Assembly (NCBI RefSeq): GCF_037975245.1
Contig: NC_092572.1
Location: 24,893,989 to 24,957,988 of the forward strand
Direction of reading: 5' to 3'
Source of the DNA: Apostichopus japonicus
Lineage: Eukaryota; Echinodermata; Holothuroidea; Aspidochirotida; Stichopodidae
DNA: 64,000 nucleotides
The first letter of the stretch is position 1. Each line of letters starts with the position of its first letter. The notes beneath the pieces are model-generated. The model worked only from the letters and a program-made list of their open reading frames with translations. It was not told the origin of the DNA and made no database searches. A program made the translations under genes and the position numbers. Shown in pieces: positions 1 through 12,782 of the stretch.

Positions 1-3000
1 ACGCAGCGTTATGCAATTCTTCCCAATTCGGTTGGTATCCTGTATACGAATAATGACGGATCGATGACAGATTGTGTTTTATATGACATCATCAATTTCT
101 CGTTATGAGAAAACTATGTTCTATAAATTTACAATGACATTACATGAAACTATTTACGAAGTAGAGTATCTTTCCTTTCCAAATCTACATTACTGATATG
201 GATTTATTTAATTGGACCATCAATCTGACATGATAATCACGACGCTTCTAAAACTATAATATGACAGACAGGTGATTTGAATTAAGAAAGGCTTACAATT
301 TAGTGACATTTTCTGAAAACCGATCAAAGTAGATCAAATGCCAGTCAAAAACTTATAGAAAAACACTTTTACCTTCCTTGTGATGACTGACGTAAACTTT
401 TACAAGCTCTTGATTAACGTCTTGCTTTAACTTCAGGCAGTGTGGTAGAAAAAGTTGAACAGGACGTCTGAACTGAAGTTTGTTTGGGAGAAGTTCCACA
501 GTCACAGAGGAATTATCCGTGAATGATTTCGAATGTGCCTCAAACCTGACATTAGATACAATGTTCATCTCGATGGAACACGGCTCTGTCAGAGCGTTGG
601 GAGGGATTTCCAACTTCACATTTGTTCCGTGAATTCGCATATTTTGTCCATCTACGGACACCAACGACTGTGTACTCAGAGGAGAAGAGGTGACTGAAAC
701 AGAAAATATAGAATGATAAATTTTTATGAAATGAGAGTAGTTATTAGAGTTGAAAAAAATGTAAGATAATATATAATAGTGTAAAGGAAAGTAAATTTTG
801 GTAACAAGTAATCAATGTTCTATGCATAATGTAACTATTGATACGTATATAGCATATCGATTAATAAAATTATTAATTCACAGTTCATTATAGATGGTAA
901 AGATTATGCGCAATGAAAATGATCAATCATAGTCTTATGAATAATTTTCCTGAGAACAGAAAAGAATAAACGACGCCACATCAACAACCATCATGAGCAC
1001 TTCCATTCTGCCCGTTCTACATTAACTTACTATTGAAAAAACAAGGTAAAAAGATAACTCAGGAAGGAATGAACTAATTTATCGACCAACGATTAATTAA
1101 TCAATTTACCTGAGCCCCTTGATACCGGTGAATTACGGGCATATGCAGCTGCCTCGGATTCAATCATTGGATCAGATGCTGGAGGGTTGAAATAATGTTG
1201 TCTTAATTTAGTCATTCCCAAATCAGAAATCTACAATAGAACAATGAAAAAAAAAACATGAATGAACTATTTCACATTTACTGCAAGTTTTATGTTAAAC
1301 AGAACAAAACACACATATGAATTAAACACAATGACATGTTTTGCATCAATAAGGCGGTTAATAGAAACAGAATGACCGTAGTATCAGTTATAGTTTCTGG
1401 AATTACTCGATCGCCTAAGGATGTCAGTAACAATATCATTAACGATACGAGTATATCAAAGTTACCTTTAAATTTGAAAGATGTTCTTGAGCATGTTCTG
1501 TCTCAAAGACGACGTCTCTGTCTTCATCTTCATCTACGAAACATGAGAAAATGATAAAAAACAGTAGTACAATATTAAAATGAAATGCTTTATAACTCGA
1601 AAAATTGAAAACATGGTAAGTGATGAGGAGCATGAATTAGATTGTAGTTCGTTCTGTCGATATTTGAATACAGACGTCTCACTAACAATGTACGTTCATT
1701 TGTCAAATATTATTGTTTCAGATTCATGAAATAATACGTGAATTATTTTGACTGTTGTTTGTTGAAAATTAAATTAAATAGTTCGTGCGATTATGACTGA
1801 TGATACTCCTGTAATTTCTTACCTCCTGACGAGTGAGGCTTCTTGGGGTGAATTTCACTCGTTGTGTCATAGTACTAAAAATGAAAACAAAAATATTCAT
1901 CAAAGTAATTATCACAGGCTTCTTCACTGACATCGTAATGACACAAAATAAACAGAAAATATGTTTATGATAGTATATAAAAGTTAGAAAGTCTAGCATT
2001 TTGATCCTTAATGAATCTTCTTCTGAGGCTAGCTGAAACGAAAGCAGACCAAAGAACAACGAATATAGCAGATTTAGACATGATAGTGAAGAGAACCGCT
2101 GACGGAAGTTTACAAGCGTCACGTGAATGAGCCGACGTAAACATCACTACAAAATAGCAAACTAACAGTCATGGGTGACAATATATGGTATCTTTTAACT
2201 GAAGTAAAAGCTGACATATACATGTTTCTATTTGAAAGTATAAAAACTTACTGTGGACTGGCCAAAATTACTAAAGGGTCAAAGATGTGAAATGTCAAAC
2301 AAAACAATATGCACGTAACATTCGGAGGGATACACTATCCTTTATTATTTAATGTATTAAGAGAATCGGGCCTCCATAAAGAACCCTTTTCAGAATATTT
2401 ACTAACATCTCTTCTAGCTAGTTTGCCAGCTGGACTAGCCAATCAATATTTCGAATAAATAAGTAAAATCCGAGGTTTTTAGGTTTTAATCAATAAGTCA
2501 AACCACCACAAAGCAATTACATCAATGTAGTTTTATAGATAGACTAGTCAAGTACAACAACAATACAAAAAAAATGAACAAAAGAAAATAGAGTATAACA
2601 TTGAACTTTATGTATGTGGTAAATACGACCACGACTCTGTGTCTGGATGATAAATTAGTGTGACACCGAGTTAATTGCAGCCAATAAATATTTACGTTTT
2701 TAAGACAATTTCGATCTGCATTTGAGTAATTCTCTTTAGATTTGGTAACATTATAGAACAAAAGTAACATGGTGCATTAAAGGCAGGAGTCTAGCTTATT
2801 TGGAAAAGTATATTCATACAATACATATATTGTCTTTTTGACATACCTCGGATACCTCTGATTCCCCGGAGGAATCAGTTTCCGCATCGGATTCTGACTC
2901 ATCTGAAGGCTCATATTGCTCTACCTTGCCTGAATGTTTTGATAGACAAAATAATGAATGCATTTGAAACTGTAAGAATAATTCATTTTTCAAGACTGAT

Positions 3001-4893
3001 GTCCTAAAACACGCTGAATATTCTTGAAAAGTATACTATAACTCACTGCATTAGTACTCACAAATGTAATACAAATAGGAAACGTAAATAGATCTATAGG
3101 ATGCGATTTGTTCAGGAAAGCAGTCAGCTTTCGTAGTGGGAAAGACAACAATGTAGCCTTGCCCAAATGTTTACGATTGTACAAATTTAACTTTAGTTTC
3201 GTGTTGTACACAAGATTTGAAAAGTAGAGGTATGTTTGTGTTGGTGGTGGTGTTGGTGGTGGTGAGGAGTGAGGGGGGGGGGGTTCGCGGTTTGAGATGA
3301 CTAAGTCCATAGTCAGATTTAAGTACGGGCATGACAGGAAGTGTCATCAGCAGACCCATTATTTCATAAACTCTAGAAGGTCTTCAGGACGTCTAGTAAA
3401 ACTAGGCCCAATATGTTTCATTCTGTTCTGTTTTCTCTCCTATATTTGTCTTCTCCGTTTCATCCCTGAAACTCTCAATTTGCTCACCCCTGTCCTTCCC
3501 TCACTACTTGTTCCCAAATGGTTACCTTTTTCGTACGACCTTTGACGTTGCACAAGCCCGCTTGCTGATGTAAAGGATGACACCTGCGGATTGGAATACC
3601 ATAATAATAATAAAAACCATATCTGCGAAATTTGAGACAACATATATGTACTCCAACTGGTGATTTTATTTTAAAAAACAAATTTAAAATGCATTTTTTT
3701 TACAGAAAGGAAATAAAGTTAGCTCAATGACTAAAGTTTGCCATATAGTTTATTAGAAAAAGATGAGTTGTATCTTCGTAATATGAGGATAGTTCTAATA
3801 ATAGGTCTAACTAACCCCAGAATCAGAAGAAGTTTCTGAACGACTGGATGATTTTCTGGATGAATCTTGATAAAAAACACTCGGTGCAGACTTCTGTGTT
3901 TTACGAGTTTCAACCGAACTTGCTAAATAATTGAGAAAATTGTAAAAATTATTGCAAATTTATTGAACATCCCCAACACATCTGTTTAGAGGGCGTACTT
4001 GATTTAACACGTGTTTATACCTCAGAAACATATCGATAACTTGATAGCTTAAATTCCTAGACATTTTTCTATTGTTTTGTTACTTTTGTACTTTATGTTT
4101 CAAAAGAATTACTTGTCCCTCCAAAGGAAATACATTATACGATTAGAAATTACATTTATTGGTCATTTTAGAAAGATTGTTAGCCATTTACATATCCATG
4201 AAAGATTAACTAGATATTGTCACTATTGAGCAGAGCCTAGTTTTTTAGAGGTTCAAATTGCAATCAACATTTCGGAATGTGTGACATTATACACTTTACT
4301 GGTACGTGATCGTAAAAAGAGTTACCAGGCAGAGCTGTGTTATGTTGGTATCGTGAATTTAAGCACGTAGGCCTATCTCTTTTTTTTTTCTATTCATGCA
4401 CAATGCTTTAAAAATTGTTAAGTGAAATTAAAAACAACGAAAACATATATGAAACGTAATGGAAGAGAAACTTAGAATGACCATTACCTGAATGTGCACT
4501 CGTCTTTTTCTTGCTCTGTGAAGATGAATATAAACAGTGAAATGTCTCATACCATGAAAAGACAAAGTGACACATACTTTTTGTTTATCTTACATTTCTG
4601 CGAAATAGTACGATCTCACTTGTAGATCGAATTGCTCATGTTTCCCATTCTTTCAAGATGTTTTGCATTAAACGTATTTAAACTATTTACATCTTTAATG
4701 GATTTCCTGTTGCATATAGATCACTTTAGCATTTTGTACTCACTGATTTTATTTTGTGCATTTACCATATAACACTCACCTTGTCTGATACGTCACTAAC
4801 ACGTCGGGTGATTTGTAACTGGTTTTGAAAGAATTTGATGGTCTTCTTTTGAGATTTTACCTCCTTTTTTAGATCTATAAGGAGTTCTTTCTC
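1..4893 (-). CDS. Coiled-coil/ZU5 protein, partial (C-terminal part lies beyond the left edge)
   Basis: Exons read on the minus strand with matching phases: 4893-4780 (38 codons, charged coiled coil rich in K/E), 4515-4488, 3922-3816 (Ser-rich), an alternative acidic exon 2929 or 2924-2847, 1874-1823, 1533-1466, 1230-1110, and 693-373. The last exon (107 codons) is a ZU5 domain: it shows the strands around the GGxh-type start, the stretch LEIPPNALTEPC, and the later LFLPHCLKLKQ. It ends in phase 1 at a good donor, and the paralogue at 32-45 kb continues into a UPA domain from the same phase, so UPA is expected left of base 1. ZU5-UPA pairs occur in UNC5 receptors, PIDD and ankyrins. No start codon is visible. 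The 4893 exon begins in phase 0, exactly the phase in which the propeller exon at 7957-7162 ends, so this may be the 3' part of that gene. Confidence 0.68.
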
Positions 4894-4948
4894 CTGCAAA
4901 AATGCAATTATACATTGGTTCATTTATCATAAAGTCGAATAATACACC

Positions 4949-5260
4949 GGTGCTGTGGCATCGTGGATTAAGGAGGTGGCATTTCAAGCAATGAGGCTTA
5001 TCAATCATGGGGTTCGGGGTTCAATCCCGGTCGGGTCATAGAAAGGTGGATTTTTCATCCAAGAGCAATCTACAGTTTTCTCATCTGAAATGACTTCTAA
5101 ATTAAAAAATTCCGGATTTTAGTTAAAATGTTGAATTGGAAGACACTCGACAGTTCTAATTCATAATCCCCCAGCCGGCTTTTCCCACATTCGTGGTCAC
5201 TTAAGCATCGTAAAATTCACTGCCTGGTTTTCTTATTCCACACTGAAATAGGAGTAAGTT
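4949..5260 (+). mobile_element. tRNA-derived SINE
   Basis: A tRNA-like head with an A-box-like stretch (ggcatcgtggattaagg) and a perfect B box (ggttcaatccc, 5018-5028) is followed by an AT-rich body of about 200 bases. It lies just upstream of the coiled-coil exon of the ZU5 gene, in an intron or intergenic stretch. The right boundary is a guess. The remaining sequence from 5260 to 6306 shows nothing I can name. Confidence 0.6.
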
Positions 5261-6306
5261 AGCGACCAATAAAGAAGAGTGAGGTGGCATTTTCAAAAAG
5301 AGTTAGACAGTTTTAATGTCCACCAATTAAGCATCTCGCAATTACCAAGTTTGACAATAATCTCAGGCAGCTAAGTCTTAGATAATGCGGGTGATTTGTT
5401 GCTCGGGGAAAGTAAATTGGCTCCCAGCTTCTATGGAACCTTTCATATAAACTCAAACGGTAATGCCATGGAATGTGAATTTCCTAACTGACTGTACATA
5501 ATTTTTGTCGACCAATTTGGTCATTTTTCATTTCGAGCTAGGAAACTAAAAACTGCTTTCATTTTGAGAGAAGTTATTTTATGTAATTTTAAGTGTTGGG
5601 AGGGTACTGTCTGTAATCACTTTGCTTCATATGCCTAACCTAATTGATTCTACGTATCTTTTTCCTTTCTTCCTCAATCGTTTGGATTCTTAGCTGTTGT
5701 TGGTTGAATTTTAATAGGAACGAATCGTCTGTTAATAGATCAAAACGATTTTAGGGTTGCATTTAAGCAGTAAATTTCAACCTTTACTTCACTGAATCAA
5801 TTAGACCATTTCTCATCCAAACCTATATAAAGTTGTTATGTAGTTATTTGTCTCTATTCATTCGACCGAACACGAGTGAAGCTAAATTATGTTCAATAAA
5901 CTAGAGAGCAATCAATTTATAGTACAGATGCAGACCATTTTTATCGGCTTTACATAAGACCAAAAGAAAAATTTGCGAAGATTAGAGCACATATTGTCAA
6001 CTCACGCTAGCACATACAAACATACCCTATTATGACAACTCCTTTGGTAATAGCTCATTATCTTTCTATGACACAGCATTGTAATTTCATTAAGACTAGT
6101 ATTGACATTCAATATTTCATGATACCTCATCGGCTCTTAGATGCTCACACATATGGACAAGTAATTGAAATCAAATGAGAGAGTAAAGTTAACTCTCGAA
6201 TCGTGGGTGCTAACAAACTTTGTTACATTTTAATTGTATTATGACGTCGAACGGAGTATGATTGATTAAATATCAACACTAAAATATAAGAACATTTGCA
6301 ATTTAA

Positions 6307-8467
6307 CTAAGATTCCAATAGAATGTCCTCGTGCATTTCAAAGAGCGTTTTCATTCGCTCTTTTGTAGTCATCGCTGTATCTCCGAGTTTTGATGCTTCA
6401 CTTAATGACCTTTCCACCGGGAGGGCACTGATGACGAATGCTTTACGTTCTCTTGTTTTAAGTGACGTAAGGAGCACTTTCTGAAATGTAACCAGTTTGA
6501 TGATCCGATCATGAGGATTATAATAAGAACAGGGTAAAAACCCAAAAATGTTGTCATGATGTGGGAACTTGGTATTGCACAGCCGGCTGACGTTGGCAAA
6601 CCTATTTCAAACTCTTTCTGCGAGAGTATATGATGCATCATTTGTAGGAAGTCAGCTCATTTTCGGAAGCATTCTCATGATAGATTTGGCTTGTTGTTGG
6701 AGACCAAACTCAATAATCTTTATAAAAAGAACTGATTCTACTCTCAATTGGAAATCAGTCTCTATGCAACAAAAAGTCACTTTGATTAGGTATGGAGGGA
6801 GGTTCAATACAATGAACCAAGTTTTGGATGTCGTTTTATAGTATTCACCTTTCCTGTAAGTAATTTTCTATTTGGTGAACTGTATTTATAGTAGTGATGC
6901 GTCCAACTTTATATGAACTTAAGCATGTGATCATGTCGTAGACATGAAATACTACTGCAACTTATTACGATCTGGTAAATTTAAGTAGATTGTTTGCCCT
7001 GGAAGATTCAATGTTTGCAATACCCCAACTTCGCCTGCCACAGTATAAATGCTTCCATGTTTATTAACAATATTTTTATTCTTTACATCGATAACTTAGT
7101 CATTGCATATTCATTTCGATGACGTTTAGTTTACACTTAACTTGATGAATTAGCTACTTACCATATCAAATAATGATACAACATTTCTTTTGTTGTCGGC
7201 AGCGATGAGTATGTCATCAGGTGTGATCCTGATTTTCCATGATTGTAGGAATGTCACCGCGTGTAGACAGCAACCGTCCACATTTGAATAGATTTGAAGT
7301 TGCGTTTTGTCCCACAGAACGAATACTAACTAAAGTACAGAATGAACTGTTATGCTGGTTGCCATAGTGACAACACTCAGAGAATTCTCGAATGTGAGCA
7401 CCTTTCTGCCTCTTGTAATATCGAGTGACATAGCTTGACCGGATACAGCCAACGTGACGTACATCTTGTCCGTGACAACTACCATGTCCGATAGGGAGTC
7501 CTTGGCATCTACGTCTCTTATTAATATCTCTCCTTTTTTACGAAAATCGAGACCCAAAATAATGACATTGTTAGACGAAGCTGCAGACAAGAATATCTCG
7601 TCATCTCTAACAAAAACATTAGAAGGTTGTATTTGTAATCTGACAGACTGCTGTAAACTATTAGTATTCAAGTCATAACATTCAATTTGATTCTTGAATA
7701 CGACCACAACTTCAGAATTAGTCTCAGACTTGGTAAGTGAAACCAAATAGCGACCAGTTTTTTGCCGATGAGGAGTTATCGATAGTCTATCGCCACGACC
7801 GGCCTCCCCTTTAACACTGGCATAGACGAATATCGACGTTTTCATTAAATCCTTATAGTATGCCGATATAACTACTGTCCCTGACGAAGATGGTTCGGTA
7901 TTAATATCGTTGATCTGCCATTTGTCTCGGTCTGAATCATCCGATATGGATGTTAAACTGTTAACAACAAGATATTTAAAAACAAGAAATTTAAATAGCC
8001 TTATGCATCATTACTAACATTTCTATCGATTTTGGGGTTTGCATATTGTGACAAGAAAACCAAAATTTTAACGTTGCAGAAAGAATGTTGGTCTCTTTTG
8101 ACGAACAGAATATATGTCTCTAAGCGTAACATGCGCTATAAATCAAGTTAATTTTCCATATGTTTGGTCTGTACTCATCATATGTGATATTTTACACCAA
8201 GGCTCTCTTAATGTAAAAGTTTTTCAAAGGATCCAGTCAAATAATCCCGCAACGCCATTAATATTCTTCCTAAATAAATAGAGAGCCTGGGTTGGTGAAA
8301 GCGATGGGACGAGTGTTGTTCAATAGCGTACTTCTTACATATCATGTTCAACAGTAGGGGAATATATTTTACTTGCCATTCAGCTACACCTTATTTGTTT
8401 GAGCTTAATGACAAATTATAAAACATGTTAAAACTTACCGTGTAGGAGTAAGACGTTCTTCTGCCAT
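6307..8467 (-). CDS. Beta-propeller protein with in-frame TAG (possible pseudogene or 5' part of the ZU5 gene)
   Basis: Three coding exons: 8467-8439 (start, nine codons plus two bases, reading MAEERLTPT), 7957-7162 and 6480-6307, ending in TAG. They sum to 999 nt, 333 codons. The middle exon is a beta-propeller-like domain of repeated blades (for example VVVVFKNQIECYDLN, ILGLDFRKKGEILI), beginning with the shared motif DKWQIND. It aligns along its length with the propellers at 12.8 and 43.6 kb. Codon 219 is TAG (7332-7330), inside the conserved segment SITVH...LVFVLW, and the frame stays open and homologous after it. The last exon is helical and resembles the post-propeller exon of the 44 kb paralogue, but runs into a stop instead of a donor. 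Splicing 7162 to 4893 would also stay in frame, so two isoforms are possible. No enzymatic function is visible; propellers are usually protein-binding platforms. Confidence 0.68.
7330..7332 (-). other. In-frame TAG within the propeller exon
   Basis: The plus strand reads cta here, which is TAG in the reading frame of the propeller exon. The two paralogous propellers have sense codons at this position, inside the stretch joining SITV to the LW strand. Downstream residues remain recognisably homologous in the same frame. Confidence 0.85.
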
Positions 8468-9185
8468 TTTATTGAAATAGTCTAGAGTGTGACTGACATT
8501 CAGTGGATGTTAACACTTGGATACACTAAATAATATCTTCTTTTTGGCCATCAGGGAATCTTTCAAAAAGAAGTACATAATAAAAATCGTAGTAATAATA
8601 CAGACTTAGCGTTAATATCGATAACATAACTGATAAATATAACATTATAACATACCTGACTTATATACTTGTTAACACATTCATTGTGTCAAAAATAGAA
8701 ATAAAAAACTGATTATCCACTAAAGAGCCATTTGTAGGAAAAGTAAGTAGGCCTAACGGTTTGATCCTAGCAGGATCTGAGTCAGTTACAGAAACTAAGA
8801 GGGACAAATACTCACACAGAACACAGATAGGTTAATTGAGCATTGTGAATCCAAAAGAGATTGATGACAGAGGATTAGTAGACAAACCAGGGAGAGGAGA
8901 AATAAACCAACAAGGGGAAGAGGAGAGGTAGGAACCAGAGGCAGCTTTTCGTTGCAATCTCTTCCCTTTTTGACCTTGAATGCCAATGAAGATGATCTGG
9001 ACAGGGAGCGGACTCTCTGAATGGTTGCATGCACCCTTTTGGCACTATGGACTCTGGCAATAAGGTGTTTTTTCTAAACATTTGTATAGCATATGAATGA
9101 GGAATTGTTGGAGAAAATACGACGATATCGAAGCGCTTGACTGCTGGCAATTCCAGACTTGCAGTGGCGGGGATGGCAGCTAGAA

Positions 9186-9187
<2 letters not shown>

Positions 9188-9250
<63 letters not shown>
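9188..9250. repeat. (AT)n microsatellite inside the Penelope-like element
   Basis: About 60 bases of uninterrupted AT dinucleotides with one TG variant. It produces meaningless Tyr/Ile open frames on both strands. Confidence 0.95.
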
Positions 9251-9542
9251 CTAGTGTGTGTCTGTGGGCTTGTTGCATAAGTTAGTGGAGAAAAAAACCG
9301 TGTTCCTTGCAAACAGTTACATCGAGGAAGGTAAACTTCTAGTGTGAGTAATCAGAGGTGAAATTAATGGTGCTGTGGAAGGAATTGATGTGATTGATGA
9401 AGGTAAGCAGTACTTCGAGATGCATCGTCTGCAGCCACCACATTGTTGAAACCAATACAATAACCAGTCACAGCACCCCACCCACACACAAGACCAAGGG
9501 TCACATCACTTTGCACAACTTCTAATGTCATCTATCTGATCT

Positions 9543-9840
9543 CTTGTAGAGTTTGCGGCATCCAGTATCTTAGTGAAACCAAAACCGCCTTCAAGAAGCG
9601 GTTCTATGGTTACAGATCAACAGTCAATACCATGAAGATTGAGATCCCGGTTGGAGAACACTTTGACCTTCCAAACGGTACCATTAATGACATGTCCCTA
9701 CCGAGTCCTAAGTAAGCCGTCCTGACCTCAGTAGTATGACTCAGTAGAGAGAGACTGTGGATGCATCGCATTCACACCATTCAACCTCATGGGTTCAACA
9801 TTCAGGAAGGACATGACTTACCTTTCTTCTGCCCCCCCCC
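9543..9840 (+). pseudogene. Penelope-type GIY-YIG endonuclease remnant
   Basis: In one frame from about 9545 the translation reads CRVCGIQYLSETKTAFKKRF, then VGEHFDLPNGTINDM, and after two in-frame stops (TAA 9713-9715 and a TGA shortly after) continues with RERLWMHRIHTIQPHGFN. This is the Cys-knuckle, Y-x-G/S-E-T, R-x-x-x-HR-like, HF and W-x-x-x-x-x-T-x-x-P-x-G-x-N order of the endonuclease domain carried by Penelope-like elements. The stops and the missing start make it a pseudogene. Confidence 0.72.
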
Positions 9841-11181
9841 CTTTCTCAGTGTCCTATTGCTCCCCCTCTGCCAACTCTTCCACACCTTAATCCTCTTTCT
9901 GTGTCCCTCTACAATATTATCCCCTACCTTTTGGTTTCTTTCTCCTCTCCATGGTCTGTCTATTAATCCTCTTACATCAATCTCTTTGTGTTCACCCTGC
10001 TCATTAACCTATCTGTGTTCGTTCTGTGCTTGTATTTGTCCCTCGTAGTTTCCGTAACTTGTCATTTAGCTCTGAAGCAGATACTGCTAGGATCGAAACG
10101 TCAGGCTCACTTACTTTTACACAGGTATTGTGTATTAGTATGAGGCTTACATTAAATATACTGCTTATTGGTACTGTAGGCTCAAATTTTATATCAGAAC
10201 TATTGCGATAATGAATGTGTGTGTTAAAGATCTAACATACCAATTGGACGAATGATCTGTCTGAAAAACACTTTTAATACTGCTATAATTTATATCATAT
10301 TACCTAAGATAAGCAAACAAATTCGAAGTGAAAATTAAAAAGCACTCACGTGTGTTTCTTCGAATAAATTCATATGCTGCCCTTGTTGCAACAGTGTATA
10401 CCATATACCTTGTAGCGGCAAATGTTTGCTACAGTATAACCAGTATACCAGTAACAGTATAAGCCGTATACCCTAATAACATTTTAAGTCGGTATGGTGC
10501 AAAGAGAAGACATTTCACACTTGTGTAAACTTATTTAAAGTTCAAAGTATCTTCACTTAAGATAAAATATTTAACAATGTCAATAGTGAATCGCTATGCA
10601 ACCAAGGGATGATGAATATTCAATAACTAATAAGACATTGGTATTAACATTATGTACTTGTGCTAAAGTCCAAAAGTGTTTGACTGAGGATTGCCCATTA
10701 CCTATTGTTTCCATATGTGGGGAACGTGGGTTAATTTATATAATGGTCGTACCGCATGTAAGGGTTAATACCTATTTTATTTCATACGTGTGGGGGAAGG
10801 GGGTGTGGGGGTTCTAACAGAAAGTGCTCGGTACGTGTCATAAATTGCAAACCATAGTTAACATCACAGCATAGTTATTGTTTAATTTGGGGAAAACATA
10901 GGAAACTGATCACCAAAGTCAAACACAGTGTTTCAGGTGACTCATAAATTGGTAAAGATTGTTGAAAAATTCGGGCAGCATCCGGACATTTACTTTTCGA
11001 CTGTTATCTTCTTCAAACAGCATTGTTGAAAGGCCCACCAGACTCCCCCTGTTTAAATATATTAGCTAGTGCACTTCGTAAATACAAAATTCCATCTCCA
11101 TTAGCATTATTGTCAGCAGCCTCAATTAGAAAAAGGTATATTCGGATATTATTACTTCCGAATGTAAAACACCCTAACAAA

Positions 11182-11498
11182 CAGTGGCATACTAGCGGGG
11201 TGGGGCGGAAGTTCACCCGGGCACCTGTAAGGTATGGGACGCTATGCCACAGCCCAAAATATAAAGAGAAAAATATAAAATAAATAAAAATGAAAATTCC
11301 TAACCATTCTATAAGGTTCAAAGCTTTGCAAAAGATTTTGCATCATTTTGCATCCAAACCACCTAACTTTAACTAAAAATTCTCAAAGGGGAAGGGGAAA
11401 CCCCTTCCCGTAGACCCCTTCCTCATAACGACATGCCCAGCAAGTGGTGACAAAGGAAGAATCCGTCCCGGGTCCTAACCATTACATGTGTGCCACTG
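11182..11498. mobile_element. hAT-type MITE
   Basis: The 317-base segment starts cagtggcatac and ends with the reverse complement of cagtggcacac, an imperfect terminal inverted repeat of 11 bases of the CAGTGGC class known from hAT transposons. The eight bases on each side (ctaacaaa and gttacaaa) match at six positions, as an eroded 8 bp target duplication would. There is no coding capacity. Confidence 0.6.
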
Positions 11499-12676
11499 GT
11501 TACAAATGCCACTTTCTATAAAATCATACTCATAACCGATATCAGCTTGTTTCATGCGGCTCATATATTAAGTTACGAAAGTTAGGAGGTTTCAAACTTC
11601 GGCCAAACACTTACTGCCTCCTCTACCGCTCCCTAAATTGGGACTATTTCGTACGCCTATGGTACCACATAGATATCTGAAATTCTTGTCCCCTGCCTCT
11701 ACTTTTTGAGCACTTAAGTGTGTCATCATTTTTGACAACATGTTTCAACTTTTGCAAAAGATATCTCCTGGATGTTATGGATCTACAATTGTGTCCCAGA
11801 ACTTACAAATTTTACATCCCATTTAACTCAAATACTCATACAATAGACTTAACATGAGTAATTATTTTTAACACATGGATGAGCGTGACATGAGTTTCTG
11901 CCATATTTAATAGTGGAAACCAGATTAGGTAAGATTTGGTTCAGGAGTCACAGCCTTGTATTCTTTCCTAAAGTCGATCTTTACAATACAAAAAAATGGC
12001 ACGGGGAAGACACTATACAAAAGCAGAATAACTTACAATTGGCATCATAAATTCGAAAGAATGTAAATTCCAAAAAAAAAATATTTCCGTGCTCTGACTT
12101 TATTTCTTTGAATGTCTTACGTTCGAGTTAACGAGAGAAAGTAATGGAATTAAAATAGTAATGCTTTAACAATTTTCTCTTATTATTTCATTAAACAAGA
12201 AATGCGATTGTCAATAATATTCCGTCATTTAGACAAGTAGCCATCATGTGTTAATAACTGACGTGAAATTACGAAGTATAACGACCAATGATGTACGGTA
12301 CAATGGAACTGCATCATTTTGAGTATAGTTTTACATGTTTGACGAAAGCTAGTTTTCTGTTACCTTACGTTGGAAAGTGATTCAAAGAAAAGGTGACAAG
12401 TTAATGTCTTTCCTAGGCAAGAACACACTTAGAAATACTAAAGAAATGTTCCCTGACGATAACTGTGAGCAGGAACGCCCAAAAAGTTAGCTCAGAATCA
12501 CCCTATAGGTACAGCAATATGTTTTTTTCTTTTAATGAAAGGTTAATTTGTTTTAGCACATAATACTCTTATAAGAACGTCGTGTGTATCTTGAAAGTGC
12601 ATGGATTAATATTCATCCCTTATTTTGTATATTATTTGTTCAAATAGAGCCTTGCAGCCCTTTCTGATTAAATTTC

Positions 12677-12682
12677 TTTATT
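12677..12682 (-). promoter_or_regulatory. Candidate polyadenylation signal of the 12.8 kb propeller gene
   Basis: AATAAA on the minus strand, about 100 bases after the stop codon at 12783. Confidence 0.4.
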
Positions 12683-12782
12683 ATTTTTACACAAATGTAA
12701 ATATTCATTTCAGTAATATCTCAAAGAGAACGATGGCAGCAAGTTAGCATAGATCATGTTATTAGAAATTGGCTACATCAGT

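Larger units (their letters stand above)
8735..10135 (+). mobile_element. Decayed Penelope-like retroelement with long inverted arms
   Basis: Two arms of roughly 190 bases face each other. The left arm (about 8735-8945), read in reverse, closely follows the right arm (about 9940-10135); both contain the series tcctcttcccc, attaacctatctgtgtt, tatttgtccctc and the end gctaggatc...cttactttt. Between them lie an (AT)n tract (9188-9250) and a GIY-YIG endonuclease remnant on the plus strand. Inverted or direct terminal copies are a known property of Penelope-like elements. No reverse transcriptase could be recognised here, so the copy is internally deleted. Confidence 0.7.
10136..12782. other. Intergenic stretch
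   Basis: Apart from the MITE at 11182-11498 I see no exon-like open stretch with paired splice sites, no RNA gene and no clear repeat. The short open frames here are not supported by any recognisable domain. Confidence 0.6.

Noticed and set aside
8875-9312. 145-codon minus-strand frame
   Set aside because: Spans an (AT)n tract and an inverted arm of the Penelope-like element; no domain seen.
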